A DNA stretch of 64,000 nt from Desulfoluna limicola (GTDB taxonomy: Bacteria > Desulfobacterota > Desulfobacteria > Desulfobacterales > Desulfolunaceae), in NCBI RefSeq assembly GCF_021654575.1, contig NZ_AP024488.1, positions 1,364,001-1,428,000 on the forward strand, given 5' to 3'. Both the position numbers and the translations under genes were made by a program. The number at the start of each line of letters is the position of its first letter. Position 1 is the stretch's first letter. The notes under the pieces are model-generated. The model ran no database searches. It was not told where the DNA came from and saw only the letters and a list, made by a program, of their open reading frames with translations. Below, piece by piece: positions 35,735 to 44,497 of the stretch.

Positions 35735-38149
35735 ATGGAAACAGCCACAGAAGTTCCCGCAGGTGCGAAACGTAAGAAGCCCCAGCTCCCCGGGCGTATT
35801 CAGAGGCTCAAGGACGCCTACCTGAAAATAAAACCGAGCATCACCATCGGTCGAGCCCTGGCTTTTACGGACGTCGCAAAGCAACACCCCGAACTGCCGA
35901 ACAATCTGCGTCGGGCCATGGGTTTTAAAAAAGCCTGCGAAACCGCACCCCTTCTGATTCAGAAAGATGAACTCATTGTCGGCCACCCCTGTGGCAAGCC
36001 CCGCGCCGGATCTTTTTCTCCGGACACCGCCTGGAAATGGGTACGCGATGAGCTGGACACCATCGGCACCCGTCCCCAGGATCCTTACGTGATCAGCGAA
36101 GAGGACAAGAAGGTCCTGCGCGAAGAGATTTTCCCCTTTTGGGAAGGCAAGTCCCTGGATGAAGCCTGCGAGGCGGCGTTCCGCAAAGAGGGCCTGTGGG
36201 AATTCTCTGCCGAGGCCTGCATCAGTGATCTGACCTACCATCATACCAGCGGTGGCGGTGACACCAGCCCCGGTTACGATATCATTCTGTTCACCAAGGG
36301 CATTGGTGGCATCAAGGCAGAGGCCGAAGAGAAACTGGCCGAGCTGTCCATGGATGCTGCTGAAAACATCGATAAGCTCTCCTTCTATGAGGCCGCCATT
36401 CAGACCTGCGAAGGCATTCTCATCTACGCCAATCGTCTCTCCGCATACGCAAAAGAGCTGGCCGAGAAAGAACAGGACACCAAGCGCAAGGCAGAGCTGT
36501 TAAAGATTGCCGAAGTCAACGCCCGCGTTCCGGCCAATCCCCCCGAGACGTTCCAGGAAGCGCTTCAGGCTATCTGGACCATTCAGTCTCTGTTTTTGAT
36601 GGAAGAAAATCAGTGCAGCACATCGTTGGGACGCTTTGACCAGTATGTCTACCCCTGCTTCGAATCCGATGTGAAGGCAGGACGCCTCGATGAAGCCCAG
36701 GCCTTTGAGCTGATGGGCTGCTTCATTATCAAATGCTCCGAGATGATCTGGTACACCCCTGAAGGGACCGCCACCTATTTTGCCGGGTACATGCCCTTCA
36801 TCAACCTGTGCGTGGGTGGCCAGAAGCGTGAAGGCGGTGACGGCACCAACGATCTTACCTACCTTGTGATGGACGCTGTCCGTAAGGTGGGGGTGTATCA
36901 GCCCTCCCTTGCCTGCCGTATTCACAACCAGTCCCCCCAAAAGTACCTGAAGAAGATCGTGGACGTGGTCAAGGCAGGTTACGGCATGCCCGCGTGCCAC
37001 TTCGACGACGCGCACATCAAGATGATGCTGAGAAAGGGCTTTGATTTTGAAGATGCCCGCGATTACTGCCTCATGGGTTGTGTTGAACCTCAGAAATCAG
37101 GCCGGATTCATCAGTGGACTGCGGGCGGGTTTACCCAGTGGCCGGTGGCCATCGAATTTGTGTTCAACCGCGGCGTGATGAAGTCGTACGAGGGAAGGCA
37201 GGGGCTTGATACAGGTGAACTGGATCAGTTCACCACCTATGAGCAGTTCGATGCCGCTGTCAAAAAGCAGATTGATTACATCCTGGAGCTGACGGCGAAG
37301 GGGACGGTCATCAACCAGAAGCTGGTTCGAGACATGGCGCCCACACCTTACATGTCCCTGTTTGTCGATGGCTGCATGCAGAACGGGAAAGACGTTACTG
37401 CAGGTGGCGCCGTTCTCTATGAAGGGCCGGGCACCATCTTTGCCGGTCTGGGCACCTACGCCGACAGCATGGCTGCCATCAAAAAACTCGTCTTTGACGA
37501 GAAAAAATACACCCTTGCCGAGTTGAAAAGCGCCCTCGACGCGAACTGGGAAGGCTTCGAAGAGATGCGGCGGGACTGCCTTGGTGCACCCAAGTTCGGG
37601 AACGACGACGACTATGCCGACATGATCACCAAGGACATCGTCGATTACACCGAAAAAACCATCAATCAGCACAAGTCCCTCTACGCCCGGATGATTCACG
37701 GGACCTTGTCCCAGTCCTTCAACACCCCCCTTGGCGAGATGATCGATGCCACCCCCAACGGGCGGTTGGCCGGTACGCCCCTGTCTGACGGGATGAGCCC
37801 CTCCCAAGGTGCCGACAAGAAGGGGCCCACGGCCATCATCAAGTCGGTCAGCAAGCTCAATGTTGAATCCATGAGCCTCGGGATGTCTCACAACTTCAAG
37901 TTGATGGAAGGCTCCCTGGAAACCCCTGAAGGTGAGGCCGGTTTGATTGCTCTCCTTCGAACGGCGTCCATGCTCGGCAATGCCCAGATGCAGTTTAACT
38001 ACATCGACAACGAAACCCTGAAGCAGGCGCAGAAGAACCCGGAAGAGTATCGGGATCTCATCATGCGCGTGGCAGGGTACAGCGCCTTCTTCGTCGAGCT
38101 GTGCAAAGAAGTGCAGGATGAAATCATCAGCCGTACCATGCTGGATTAA
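35735..38149 (+). CDS. CutC-like glycyl radical enzyme with altered pocket
   Basis: Second glycyl radical enzyme, 804 residues. Aligning it to CutC with an offset of 40 keeps Tyr168, Asp176 ([11 protein letters not shown]), Phe355, Cys449 and Glu451 (GCVEP), Thr462 and radical Gly781 (RVAGYSAFF). CutC Tyr506, which contacts the substrate, is Phe466 here, and the loop reads WTAGGFTQW instead of WTSTAYTQW. It also lacks the ~40-residue N-terminal extension of CutC, so targeting to the compartment is doubtful. It follows the second Q-S-T module and a structured element, and has the ribosome site AGAGGAG. No separate activase is nearby; CutD (22314) could serve it. Substrate: choline or a related quaternary amine is possible, but I leave it open. 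Confidence 0.9.
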   Translation: METATEVPAGAKRKKPQLPGRIQRLKDAYLKIKPSITIGRALAFTDVAKQHPELPNNLRRAMGFKKACETAPLLIQKDELIVGHPCGKPRAGSFSPDTAWKWVRDELDTIGTRPQDPYVISEEDKKVLREEIFPFWEGKSLDEACEAAFRKEGLWEFSAEACISDLTYHHTSGGGDTSPGYDIILFTKGIGGIKAEAEEKLAELSMDAAENIDKLSFYEAAIQTCEGILIYANRLSAYAKELAEKEQDTKRKAELLKIAEVNARVPANPPETFQEALQAIWTIQSLFLMEENQCSTSLGRFDQYVYPCFESDVKAGRLDEAQAFELMGCFIIKCSEMIWYTPEGTATYFAGYMPFINLCVGGQKREGGDGTNDLTYLVMDAVRKVGVYQPSLACRIHNQSPQKYLKKIVDVVKAGYGMPACHFDDAHIKMMLRKGFDFEDARDYCLMGCVEPQKSGRIHQWTAGGFTQWPVAIEFVFNRGVMKSYEGRQGLDTGELDQFTTYEQFDAAVKKQIDYILELTAKGTVINQKLVRDMAPTPYMSLFVDGCMQNGKDVTAGGAVLYEGPGTIFAGLGTYADSMAAIKKLVFDEKKYTLAELKSALDANWEGFEEMRRDCLGAPKFGNDDDYADMITKDIVDYTEKTINQHKSLYARMIHGTLSQSFNTPLGEMIDATPNGRLAGTPLSDGMSPSQGADKKGPTAIIKSVSKLNVESMSLGMSHNFKLMEGSLETPEGEAGLIALLRTASMLGNAQMQFNYIDNETLKQAQKNPEEYRDLIMRVAGYSAFFVELCKEVQDEIISRTMLD

Positions 38150-38171
38150 GCGTAAGTTTTCAGCATGACGT

Positions 38172-38343
38172 TGCCTCCGGCGGCCCTGCCGGGGGCCAAA
38201 CTTTTGAAAAGTTTGATAAACAGGTCTTAGGGCTACTTATGAGTGCACAGTCGGTATTGGTGTATCCTGTGCCGTCGAGCAGGTAGCGCAGCAACAGGAA
38301 CGTTTTTGCGGAGCTTTTTTCAAAAAGCGACCCGCCGGAGGCA
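38172..38343. repeat. Intergenic mosaic repeat block after second glycyl radical enzyme
   Basis: Bounded by TGCCTCCGGCGGCC and CCCGCCGGAGGCA. It contains CCAAACTTTTGAAAAGTTTG and the TTTTTTCAAAAAGCGACCCGCC module also present at 2721 and 12980. It is followed directly by the third structured element. Confidence 0.65.
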
Positions 38344-38364
38344 TACAGATTGTGTAACGCAACA

Positions 38365-38464
38365 GGCCGGCTTACTTCCTTGGGCTGGCCGCCATCATGG
38401 GGGAACATCTGTTCCCCCATGAACCTGAGGGTCGATGCACACGGCATCGGCCCTCAGGTTCATG
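38365..38464 (+). ncRNA. Three-stem structured element, copy 3
   Basis: Stems GGCCGGC...GGCTGGCC, GGGGGAAC-atct-GTTCCCCC, and CATGAACCTGAGGG...CCCTCAGGTTCATG with inner CGATG/CATCG. Compared with copies 1 and 2, the changes T to A and A to T fall on the two sides of the same stem, a compensatory change. The sequence just before it (GTGTAACGCAACA) matches the end of pduT copy B although no pduT is here, so it looks like the tail of a third duplication. Confidence 0.6.
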
Positions 38465-38530
38465 AATGAGCGCACGGAATCGGGTTTCGTGGCCGGGATC
38501 ACGGAAACGAACGCCTATAAGCGACGTTCT

Positions 38531-38680
38531 GTAGGATGGGCAAAGGGTGTGCCGTGCCCATCACATATGGTGTTAACCTCCCAGGCCGGGAGAGGATGAC
38601 GGTGCCGATATTTCGATCAAACTGATCGGTAGAGGTCAATCGATCAACGATGGGCACGCTTCGCGCTTTGCCCATCCTAG
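38531..38680 (+). repeat. REPIN-like inverted doublet 2
   Basis: 150 bases from GTAGGATGGGC to GCCCATCCTAG, the same ends as the element at 9731 with a different middle. Both ends fold into hairpins of the GATGGGC/GCCCATC type. Confidence 0.7.
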
Positions 38681-38736
38681 GTCGTTACCGTCATTTCAAC
38701 GGTGTTGGTTTAATAATTGTTTTGTTGGGGGTAGAT

Positions 38737-39096
38737 GTGAACGTTAACTCAAACGAACAGAAGCAGCGGGTCATTCAGGAGTATGTGCCGGGCAAGCAGG
38801 TCACCCTGGCGCATTTAATCGCAAGCCCCCATGAGAGCATTTACATGAAGCTGGGCTTGGACGATGAGACGGGTGATGCCATCGGCATCCTGACCATCAC
38901 ACCTCCTGAGGGGGTGATCATCGCCGCGGACATCGCCACCAAGTCGGCCAGTGTCGAAATCGGTTTCCTGGATCGCTTCGGAGGCTCCCTGGTGCTGGTG
39001 GGGGATGTGGCCAGCGTGGAGTCGGCCCTGAAAGGGGTTTTGGCATATTTCGAAGAGGTTCTCCGATACGACTCCGTTGAGATGACCCGGTCGTAA
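38737..39096 (+). CDS. eutS: EutS, permuted BMC-H shell protein
   Basis: EutS-type shell protein of 119 residues. EutS has a circularly permuted BMC fold and forms bent hexamers. The sequence has [18 protein letters not shown], then [20 protein letters not shown] and [20 protein letters not shown], all close to E. coli EutS. I chose GTG 38737 because it has TTGGGGGT seven bases before it and matches the known N-terminus; a longer frame from 38650 runs into the REPIN-like element. eutP and eutV follow in the same direction with short gaps. Confidence 0.95.
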   Translation: MNVNSNEQKQRVIQEYVPGKQVTLAHLIASPHESIYMKLGLDDETGDAIGILTITPPEGVIIAADIATKSASVEIGFLDRFGGSLVLVGDVASVESALKGVLAYFEEVLRYDSVEMTRS

Positions 39097-39110
39097 AAGG
39101 TGCTTTTGTC

Positions 39111-39533
39111 ATGAAGAAGATGATGCTTATCGGCGAGTCCGGTGTCGGCAAGACCACGATGATCCAGGTGCTTTCAGGGGAGTCCTTCACCTCCAGGAAG
39201 ACCATGGCCGTAGAGTTTTGCGGGCAGTTTATCGACACGCCGGGTGAGTTTATAGAGAACAGGCGCTTCTATCCGGCGCTCATCACGACATCGGCCGATT
39301 GCGATGTTGTGGCCATGCTGCAGGATGCCACCCGCATCAGCAGCCTTTTTCCTCCGCTGTTTTCCTCCATTTTTACACGGCGAGTCGTGGGTGTGGTCAC
39401 CAAGGTGGATGTGGATGGGGGCAATGTGGAGAGGGCAGAGCGGTTTTTAAAAAATGCCGGTGCCAGGGAAATTATTCGATCGAGCTCAATTACCGGGGCC
39501 GGTCTCGATATATTGAAAGAGATGCTCCAGTGA
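39111..39533 (+). CDS. eutP: EutP/PduV-like small GTPase-type protein
   Basis: EutP family protein of 140 residues. It has a P-loop IGESGVGKTTMIQ at residues ~7-19, FIDTPGEF as the G3-like motif and VTKVDVD as a G4-like motif near residue 98. EutP has been reported to act as an acetate kinase, while PduV interacts with the shell. It starts 14 bases after eutS. It is in the conventional eutS-P-V order of Gram-positive eut operons. Confidence 0.92.
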   Translation: MKKMMLIGESGVGKTTMIQVLSGESFTSRKTMAVEFCGQFIDTPGEFIENRRFYPALITTSADCDVVAMLQDATRISSLFPPLFSSIFTRRVVGVVTKVDVDGGNVERAERFLKNAGAREIIRSSSITGAGLDILKEMLQ

Positions 39534-39598
39534 TGCTGGTGGCAGATACGTTGCCGTCGGCCCATGGACCATAAAGACATACAAGGTGCGTAAAAAGC

Positions 39599-40174
39599 AT
39601 GGGATACAGAATTATCATAGTCGAAGATGAGCCCAACACACGCAGGGGTATTCGGGAGATCCTCGACGGTGCGGGATACGATGTGGTGGCCGAAGCAACC
39701 GATGGGATGGATGCGGTGGTCATGTGCCGTACCCACAAGCCCGATCTGGTGTTGATGGACATCAACATGCCCCTGCTGGACGGATTGAAGGCCTCGCGCA
39801 TCATCCGGTCCGAAAAGACCGCAGGGGGGATCCTTCTGGTGACGACCAATGTCGGCAAGGAGTGCGTGGACCTGGCCAAAGAGGTGGGGGTCATCGGGTA
39901 CGTGGTCAAGCCCGTGAAAGAGGCGTCACTTCTTCCCATGGTGGAGATCGCCGTGGCCCGGGCTGCAGAGATCAACAGCCTGGAGTCCGACGTTGAAAAA
40001 GCCCGGGGACAGCTGGAAGCACGCAAGCTGGTGGAACGGGCCAAGGGCCTTTTGATGAAGAAATATGACATCAGCGAAGAGGTTGCCTACAACAGGCTTC
40101 GAAAGCTCAGCATGGACAAGCGCTGCTCCATGAAAGAGATTTCTAAGGTGATTGTCATCAACGATGAGGGGTAA
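39599..40174 (+). CDS. eutV: EutV, response regulator with ANTAR RNA-binding domain
   Basis: Response regulator of 191 residues. The receiver domain has the acidic pocket in VEDEPN and the phosphoacceptor Asp of LVLMDINMP (about 54), with conserved Lys in VVKPVKE. A coiled linker leads to a C-terminal ANTAR domain (RAKGLLMKKYDISEEVAYNRLRKLSMD). In Gram-positive eut systems EutV binds paired RNA hairpins and prevents termination. No partner kinase EutW is encoded within this window, so its input is unknown. I looked for paired hexaloop hairpins in leader regions and found no convincing ones. Confidence 0.93.
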   Translation: MGYRIIIVEDEPNTRRGIREILDGAGYDVVAEATDGMDAVVMCRTHKPDLVLMDINMPLLDGLKASRIIRSEKTAGGILLVTTNVGKECVDLAKEVGVIGYVVKPVKEASLLPMVEIAVARAAEINSLESDVEKARGQLEARKLVERAKGLLMKKYDISEEVAYNRLRKLSMDKRCSMKEISKVIVINDEG

Positions 40175-40302
40175 GACCGGACGGTCGTAAGGCCACCGAA
40201 TGCCCCTGAACGAAGAGTAGACTTAAACATCGCTTATTCTACTTGAAATTTGAATAGTATGCAGGGTCTGCTTTCCAATACAGTTGGGATTATTGGGGTC
40301 GC

Positions 40303-40465
40303 GTAGGATGGGCACCCGTTTAATAATTTGGGGAAGCGCTCCCAGCATTGGTCAATTAATCTCTACCGAGGTTATTGCCCAAAATCATGGCACCCGACAT
40401 CTTCTTCCGGCATGAGCGATTATCACTACCTGTGATGGGCACGGCACACCCTTTGCCCATCCTAC
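40303..40465 (-). repeat. REPIN-like inverted doublet 3 (opposite orientation)
   Basis: From GTAGGATGGGC to GCCCATCCTAC, with the long arm (GATGGGCACGGCACACCC) on the right, so it is inverted relative to the copies at 9731 and 38531. It lies 128 bases after eutV. Confidence 0.65.
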
Positions 40466-40561
40466 ATGGTTCCGACAATATTCGCTGTAGAGAATTTGTA
40501 CTGAACCAAACCCTCTTCAAGGTCAACCTGATGTGGATGACAAAGGATGGTAACCAGAAAG

Positions 40562-40606
40562 GCGGATGAGTTTTGACCCGAGGAACGAGGGGCAAAGCAT
40601 ATCCGC
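40562..40606. repeat. Constant-core, variable-arm hairpin, inverted copy
   Basis: Arms GCGGAT/ATCCGC with TTTTGACC/GGGGCAAA around CCCGAGGAACGAGGG, the reverse complement of the common core. It is followed by the reverse complement of the AAGGTG hairpin and a GCCGCCGG border. Confidence 0.65.
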
Positions 40607-40792
40607 AACCTGCTTTCGAGGTGGCACACCTCGCCGCCGGAAGCATCCAAATATGTTTTAAAAAAATTTAAAGGGACATGGTGTTTTCACATGTCCCGAC
40701 TTGCCCTCTCTACTGAATTCACCATGCCGGCAGTTGTGTTGCGACGCAGCTGCCGACTGTTATCTGTAATATTCTTAATAATGGAGAAATGC

Positions 40793-42388
40793 ATGAAACT
40801 CTATCAACGAGGCAAGAACGTCCTTAAAACTGTGGTGATGTCAGCTGGCTTGGTGCTGGTTGCTTCTGCGGTTTTTGCCGCCAGTTCCCCCAAGTATGTG
40901 TTTTATTTTATCGGTGACGGCATGGGCCCTGCTCAGCGTCAGTCTGCCCAGTATTTTTACAAGATGGAAACCAAAAATCCCGAAGCCAAGTTGGTGATGA
41001 ACAGCTTCCCCACTTCGGCCCTGGTGACCACCCACTCCGACAACACCCTGGTCACCGACTCCGCTGCCGGTGGCACCGCTCTGGCCACGGGCTTTAAAAC
41101 CACCAACGGCGTGGTCTCCAAGCTGCCTGATGGCACCGACATCAAGACCATTGCAGAGGCAGCTCGTGACGCTGGTTTTGCTGTTGGCCTTGCCACCACC
41201 ACCCGCATCACCCATGCCACCCCCGCGTCATTTTCAGCTCACAACATGAGCCGTGGCAACGAAAACGAGATTGCCATTGATCAGCTGAACTCAGGCTTTG
41301 ATTACCTGGCCGGTGGTGGGTCCCGTAACTTCGTGGCGAAAGGCAATGCCGAAGGCCTCAAGTCGAAGCGCAAAGATGATCGTGACCTGGTTGCAGAGTT
41401 TAAAGCCAAAGGCTACACCACCTTCATCGGCGCCAACGCCCGTGATGAGTTCCGTGCTTACACCCCCAAAAAAGGGGACAAAGTTCTGGCACCTCTCTCT
41501 TCCAGCGCCCTGGGAATGGAGATTGACCGTCGCTTCAGCACGAAAAAAGAAAACGCCATGCCCGCACTTTCCGAGCTGACCGCAAAGGGCATCGACGTTC
41601 TCGCCGCACAGGAGAAGCCCTTCTTCATGATGGTTGAAGGTGGCCGCATCGACTATGCCGCTCACTGCAACGACGCCGCCGGTACCATTTACGACACCCT
41701 GGCTTTCGACGCAGCCCTTGCCGAAGCCTATGACTTCTACAAGAAGCACCCCAAGGAGACCCTCATCGTTGTGGCTGCCGACCATGAAACCGGTGGCATG
41801 GCCATGGGGATCAGCCTCGACTCCAAAGGCTACTTCCTGAAGCTGGACGAGCTGCTGAAGGTTAAAGTCTCTGCGGAAGACGTGCTGATGTACGTCTACC
41901 CCGAAATGGTGAAAACCTACCCTGATGTGGCCAAGCGTCAGAAAGCGTACCTTGCTTATGTCGCTGAAAACTTCGGCCTCACCGACCTCAACCCCCGTGA
42001 GCTCAAGAAGCTTCAGTCTGCCATGACCATTGAGGATCGCAACCAGGGCCTCAAAGACGAGGAGCAGACCACCTACGGCTATGCCTACACCCCCACCATG
42101 ATTGCCGTGGCACACGTGGTGTCCGAGCGTGCCCGTATCAGCTGGACCTCCTATGTGCATACCGCGTCCATGATCGCTCTGTCGGCCGTCGGTTTCCAGG
42201 CCGAGCAGTTTGATGGTTTCAAGGACAACACCGATGTGCCCCGGATCATGGCCAACATCATGGGCGTGAAGCTCTCTTCCATTGAAGCTTCATCTTCCAA
42301 AGCACTTCTGGGTGAGACCGTTGGTCCCAACAAGAAGTACTCTGAAATTCCTTACGGCCACACTGAAAACGTCGCTGGTAAAAACTAA
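40793..42388 (+). CDS. Secreted alkaline phosphatase
   Basis: PhoA-family alkaline phosphatase of 531 residues, exported to the periplasm. I chose ATG 40793 because it begins a clear signal peptide (KTVVMSAGLVLVASAVFA) and has AATGGAG before it. The first metal motif is FIGDGMGPAQ (~41). The phosphorylated Ser is in VTDSAAGGTALATG (~90), and later metal ligands are in MVEGGRIDYAAH and VVAADHETGG. It would release phosphate from organic esters such as phosphoethanolamine, so it may feed the eut/cut locus, but it could equally serve general phosphate scavenging. It is not closely linked to eutV. Confidence 0.92.
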   Translation: MKLYQRGKNVLKTVVMSAGLVLVASAVFAASSPKYVFYFIGDGMGPAQRQSAQYFYKMETKNPEAKLVMNSFPTSALVTTHSDNTLVTDSAAGGTALATGFKTTNGVVSKLPDGTDIKTIAEAARDAGFAVGLATTTRITHATPASFSAHNMSRGNENEIAIDQLNSGFDYLAGGGSRNFVAKGNAEGLKSKRKDDRDLVAEFKAKGYTTFIGANARDEFRAYTPKKGDKVLAPLSSSALGMEIDRRFSTKKENAMPALSELTAKGIDVLAAQEKPFFMMVEGGRIDYAAHCNDAAGTIYDTLAFDAALAEAYDFYKKHPKETLIVVAADHETGGMAMGISLDSKGYFLKLDELLKVKVSAEDVLMYVYPEMVKTYPDVAKRQKAYLAYVAENFGLTDLNPRELKKLQSAMTIEDRNQGLKDEEQTTYGYAYTPTMIAVAHVVSERARISWTSYVHTASMIALSAVGFQAEQFDGFKDNTDVPRIMANIMGVKLSSIEASSSKALLGETVGPNKKYSEIPYGHTENVAGKN

Positions 42389-42635
42389 TAACTATTTGGT
42401 TTTGCCTCCGGCTGCGAGGGTGGCGAAGCCACTGTTGCAAAAAACACCTCGAAAGCTGGTTGCCGTTGCGCTTTGCCCCTCGTTCCTCGGGTCAAATCGC
42501 AACGGCTTTTAGGTTGCTCTGAATATTTATTATTTGTGTGCACCTTACTATTTCAGTTTCTCAAACACTGCGAGCCTTCGTACCTAAGGCTCGCAGTGTT
42601 TGCTGACGGGCTTCACCTGTCATGTTAAAGACGAC

Positions 42636-42742
42636 CATATCTTTGCCGTTTTTCCCGGCTGCTCGATACACCGTTCTTGTTGGATAGGCGTGGCAGGAAA
42701 CTGCACAACACTTTTGGTCTGTCGAGTGGTCGGGGATCCATC
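42636..42742. repeat. CCCGGCTG dispersed repeat, copy 1
   Basis: Shares the pattern TTCCCGGCTGCTCGATACACCGTTCTTGTTGG... and ends at GGTCGGGGATCC with copies near 43021-43140 and 45045-45155. Confidence 0.5.
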
Positions 42743-43020
42743 TGTACTTGCCTGGCTGGGCCAAAGAAACCCACATCTCTCTTTGCCCGGCAATTCAGGG
42801 TTGACGGCAGCCTCAAATGTCAAAAAGCATAGGCACCACGAAGGGCACGAAGGCGATTTTGCCGCTAAAACAATGCTTTGGGATTACATGCTGGGATAAC
42901 TCGGACGTCCAGATGGTTGTCATTGATAGTGGGTTCAACACCACCAGAACCAAATTTGAAATATTGTGGGCCTTCGTTCCTTAAGCTCATCTCAATTCTC
43001 TGACACGCTACGTCCGAGAT

Positions 43021-43140
43021 GATAACAACGACATTCTCCATGCCGTCTTCCCCGGCTGAACGATAAGTTGATCTTGCTGGAAAGGCGTTGCAGGTAATTG
43101 CTCGACGCATTACGAACACCGAGTGGCCGGGAACCATGTA
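43021..43140. repeat. CCCGGCTG dispersed repeat, copy 2
   Basis: Degenerate copy of the ~110-base repeat at 42636, including CCCCGGCTGAACGATAAG and GAGTGGCCGGGAACCATG. Confidence 0.5.
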
Positions 43141-43278
43141 TGCAGACCGTCACGGTTTGAGTGCGATTCACAACCCGCTTCCAAGGTGGCCCACCTTGCC
43201 GCCGGAGGCATGTTTTTTTGTATTCGTAAATTCTATGTATTTTTTGATAAAAATCCCCCTGTACACCGGAGGTTTGCT

Positions 43279-44472
43279 TTGAATGATCCTGTTAAGCCGA
43301 GTCGTTACAACCTGAAGACTGTTGCCGAATGGTTTTTCATCCTGGCTGCCATGGTCGCTTTGTTCCTGGGGGGACAGCGTTGGTTGGGGGCAGGGGACGA
43401 CAGCAATGTCTCAGAACTGCCCGGGACGGTTATCTCTGTAGATAACGAGGAGATCCTGCAGGCCGGGGCAGGGGCCGTCGGCACACAATTTGCCACCGTG
43501 GTGATCAATGCCGGGGAGTGGAAAGGGCACCAGGTAGAGGCTGTCAACCATTTGAACGGGCAGCTGGACATGGATGAAATCTATGTGCCGGGGGACACGA
43601 TCCTCCTCGCCGTCCAGGTGGTGAATCAGCAGATCACCGACGCCAGGGCCATCAACAGCTACCGTCAGAATTGGGAATTGCTGCTCTTTGCGGTGTTTGC
43701 CGTGGCCCTCGTGGCGTATTCCCGCCTCATCGGCCTGAAGGCCCTGCTCTCGTTTATGGCGTCACTGGGGGTGCTCTGGTGCTTTTATATTCCCAACCTG
43801 CTGGCCGGTACCGCCCCTCTTCCTCTCAGCCTGGCCGTGTTGGTGCTTCTCTCCATGGTGATCATCCTGTCCGTGGCCGGGTTTACCCGCCAGGGCATTG
43901 CGGCGTTTCTGGGAACCGTGTGCGGCCTGGCCGTGACCCTCGCCTTGACGATTTTTTTCGGTGAAAAGCTCAAACTTGCCGGCATGACGACCCCGTTTTC
44001 CACCACCCTTCTGGTTCAGGGCGGCTACGGCCTGAACTTCCAGCACATTTTTTATTCCGCCGTCCTTCTGGGGGCTTCCGGGGCAGCCATGGATATTGCC
44101 ATGGACGTCAGTGTCTCCATGAACGAAATCAAGGTCAAGCGACCTGACATCGGTGTGCGAGAACTCATCCAGTCCGGCTTCAACATCGGGCGGATGGTCA
44201 TCGGCACCATGTCCACGACCCTGCTTTTGGCCTACTCCGGCGGCTACCTCACGATGCTGATGGTGTTTGTTTCCCAGGGCACCAGCTTTACACGGATCGT
44301 CAACATGAAACTGGTGGCCGCCGAAATCTTCAGAATTTTGATCGGCAGTATCGGGCTAGTGATGGTGGCCCCTGTCACCGCTGTGATTGCGGGGGTGTTG
44401 TTGAATGTTGGTTTTGAGGGGTGGCGTGAGCGCCGGAGTATTGCAGGGGATGATGAGGTGGTGGATGGATAA
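43279..44472 (+). CDS. YibE/F-family membrane protein
   Basis: Integral membrane protein of 397 residues resembling the YibE/F family. An N-terminal membrane helix (~17-35) is followed by a ~100-residue periplasmic domain (ISVDNEEILQAGAG to IYVPGDTILLAVQ), and then about seven helices from residue ~135 (LLLFAVFAVALVAYSRLIGLKALLS). The conserved core includes GASGAAMDIAMDVSVSMNEI and FNIGRMVIGTMSTTLLLAYSGG. I placed the start at TTG 43279, preceded by CCGGAGG; the frame is open further upstream through repeat sequence. The function is uncertain; the family is suggested to be a transporter. Confidence 0.85.
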   Translation: MNDPVKPSRYNLKTVAEWFFILAAMVALFLGGQRWLGAGDDSNVSELPGTVISVDNEEILQAGAGAVGTQFATVVINAGEWKGHQVEAVNHLNGQLDMDEIYVPGDTILLAVQVVNQQITDARAINSYRQNWELLLFAVFAVALVAYSRLIGLKALLSFMASLGVLWCFYIPNLLAGTAPLPLSLAVLVLLSMVIILSVAGFTRQGIAAFLGTVCGLAVTLALTIFFGEKLKLAGMTTPFSTTLLVQGGYGLNFQHIFYSAVLLGASGAAMDIAMDVSVSMNEIKVKRPDIGVRELIQSGFNIGRMVIGTMSTTLLLAYSGGYLTMLMVFVSQGTSFTRIVNMKLVAAEIFRILIGSIGLVMVAPVTAVIAGVLLNVGFEGWRERRSIAGDDEVVDG

Positions 44473-44497
44473 AAGAGGATTCAATTCGGCATAATTT

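Larger units (their letters stand above)
42413..43210. repeat. Large mosaic repeat block after alkaline phosphatase
   Basis: About 800 bases between TGCCTCCGGC and GCCGGAGGCA without a gene. It holds constant-core hairpins at 42462-42506 (arms GCCGTTGCGC/GCGCAACGGC-like) and 42563-42601 (arms AAACACTGCGAGCC/GGCTCGCAGTGTTT, core variant TTCGTACCTA). Two copies of a ~110-base dispersed repeat follow, at 42636-42742 and 43021-43140. Confidence 0.6.

Noticed and set aside
35735-38149. Isethionate sulfolyase as identity of the second glycyl radical enzyme
   Set aside because: The choline-pocket residues Tyr168, Asp176, Phe355 and Thr462 of CutC are kept, which fits a CutC relative better.
38650-38736. 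Longer N-terminus for EutS
   Set aside because: The extra codons come from the REPIN-like repeat and are not conserved; GTG 38737 has a good ribosome site.
40691-40792. Upstream start for the alkaline phosphatase
   Set aside because: It would put 34 unconserved residues before the signal peptide; ATG 40793 gives a proper signal sequence and ribosome site.
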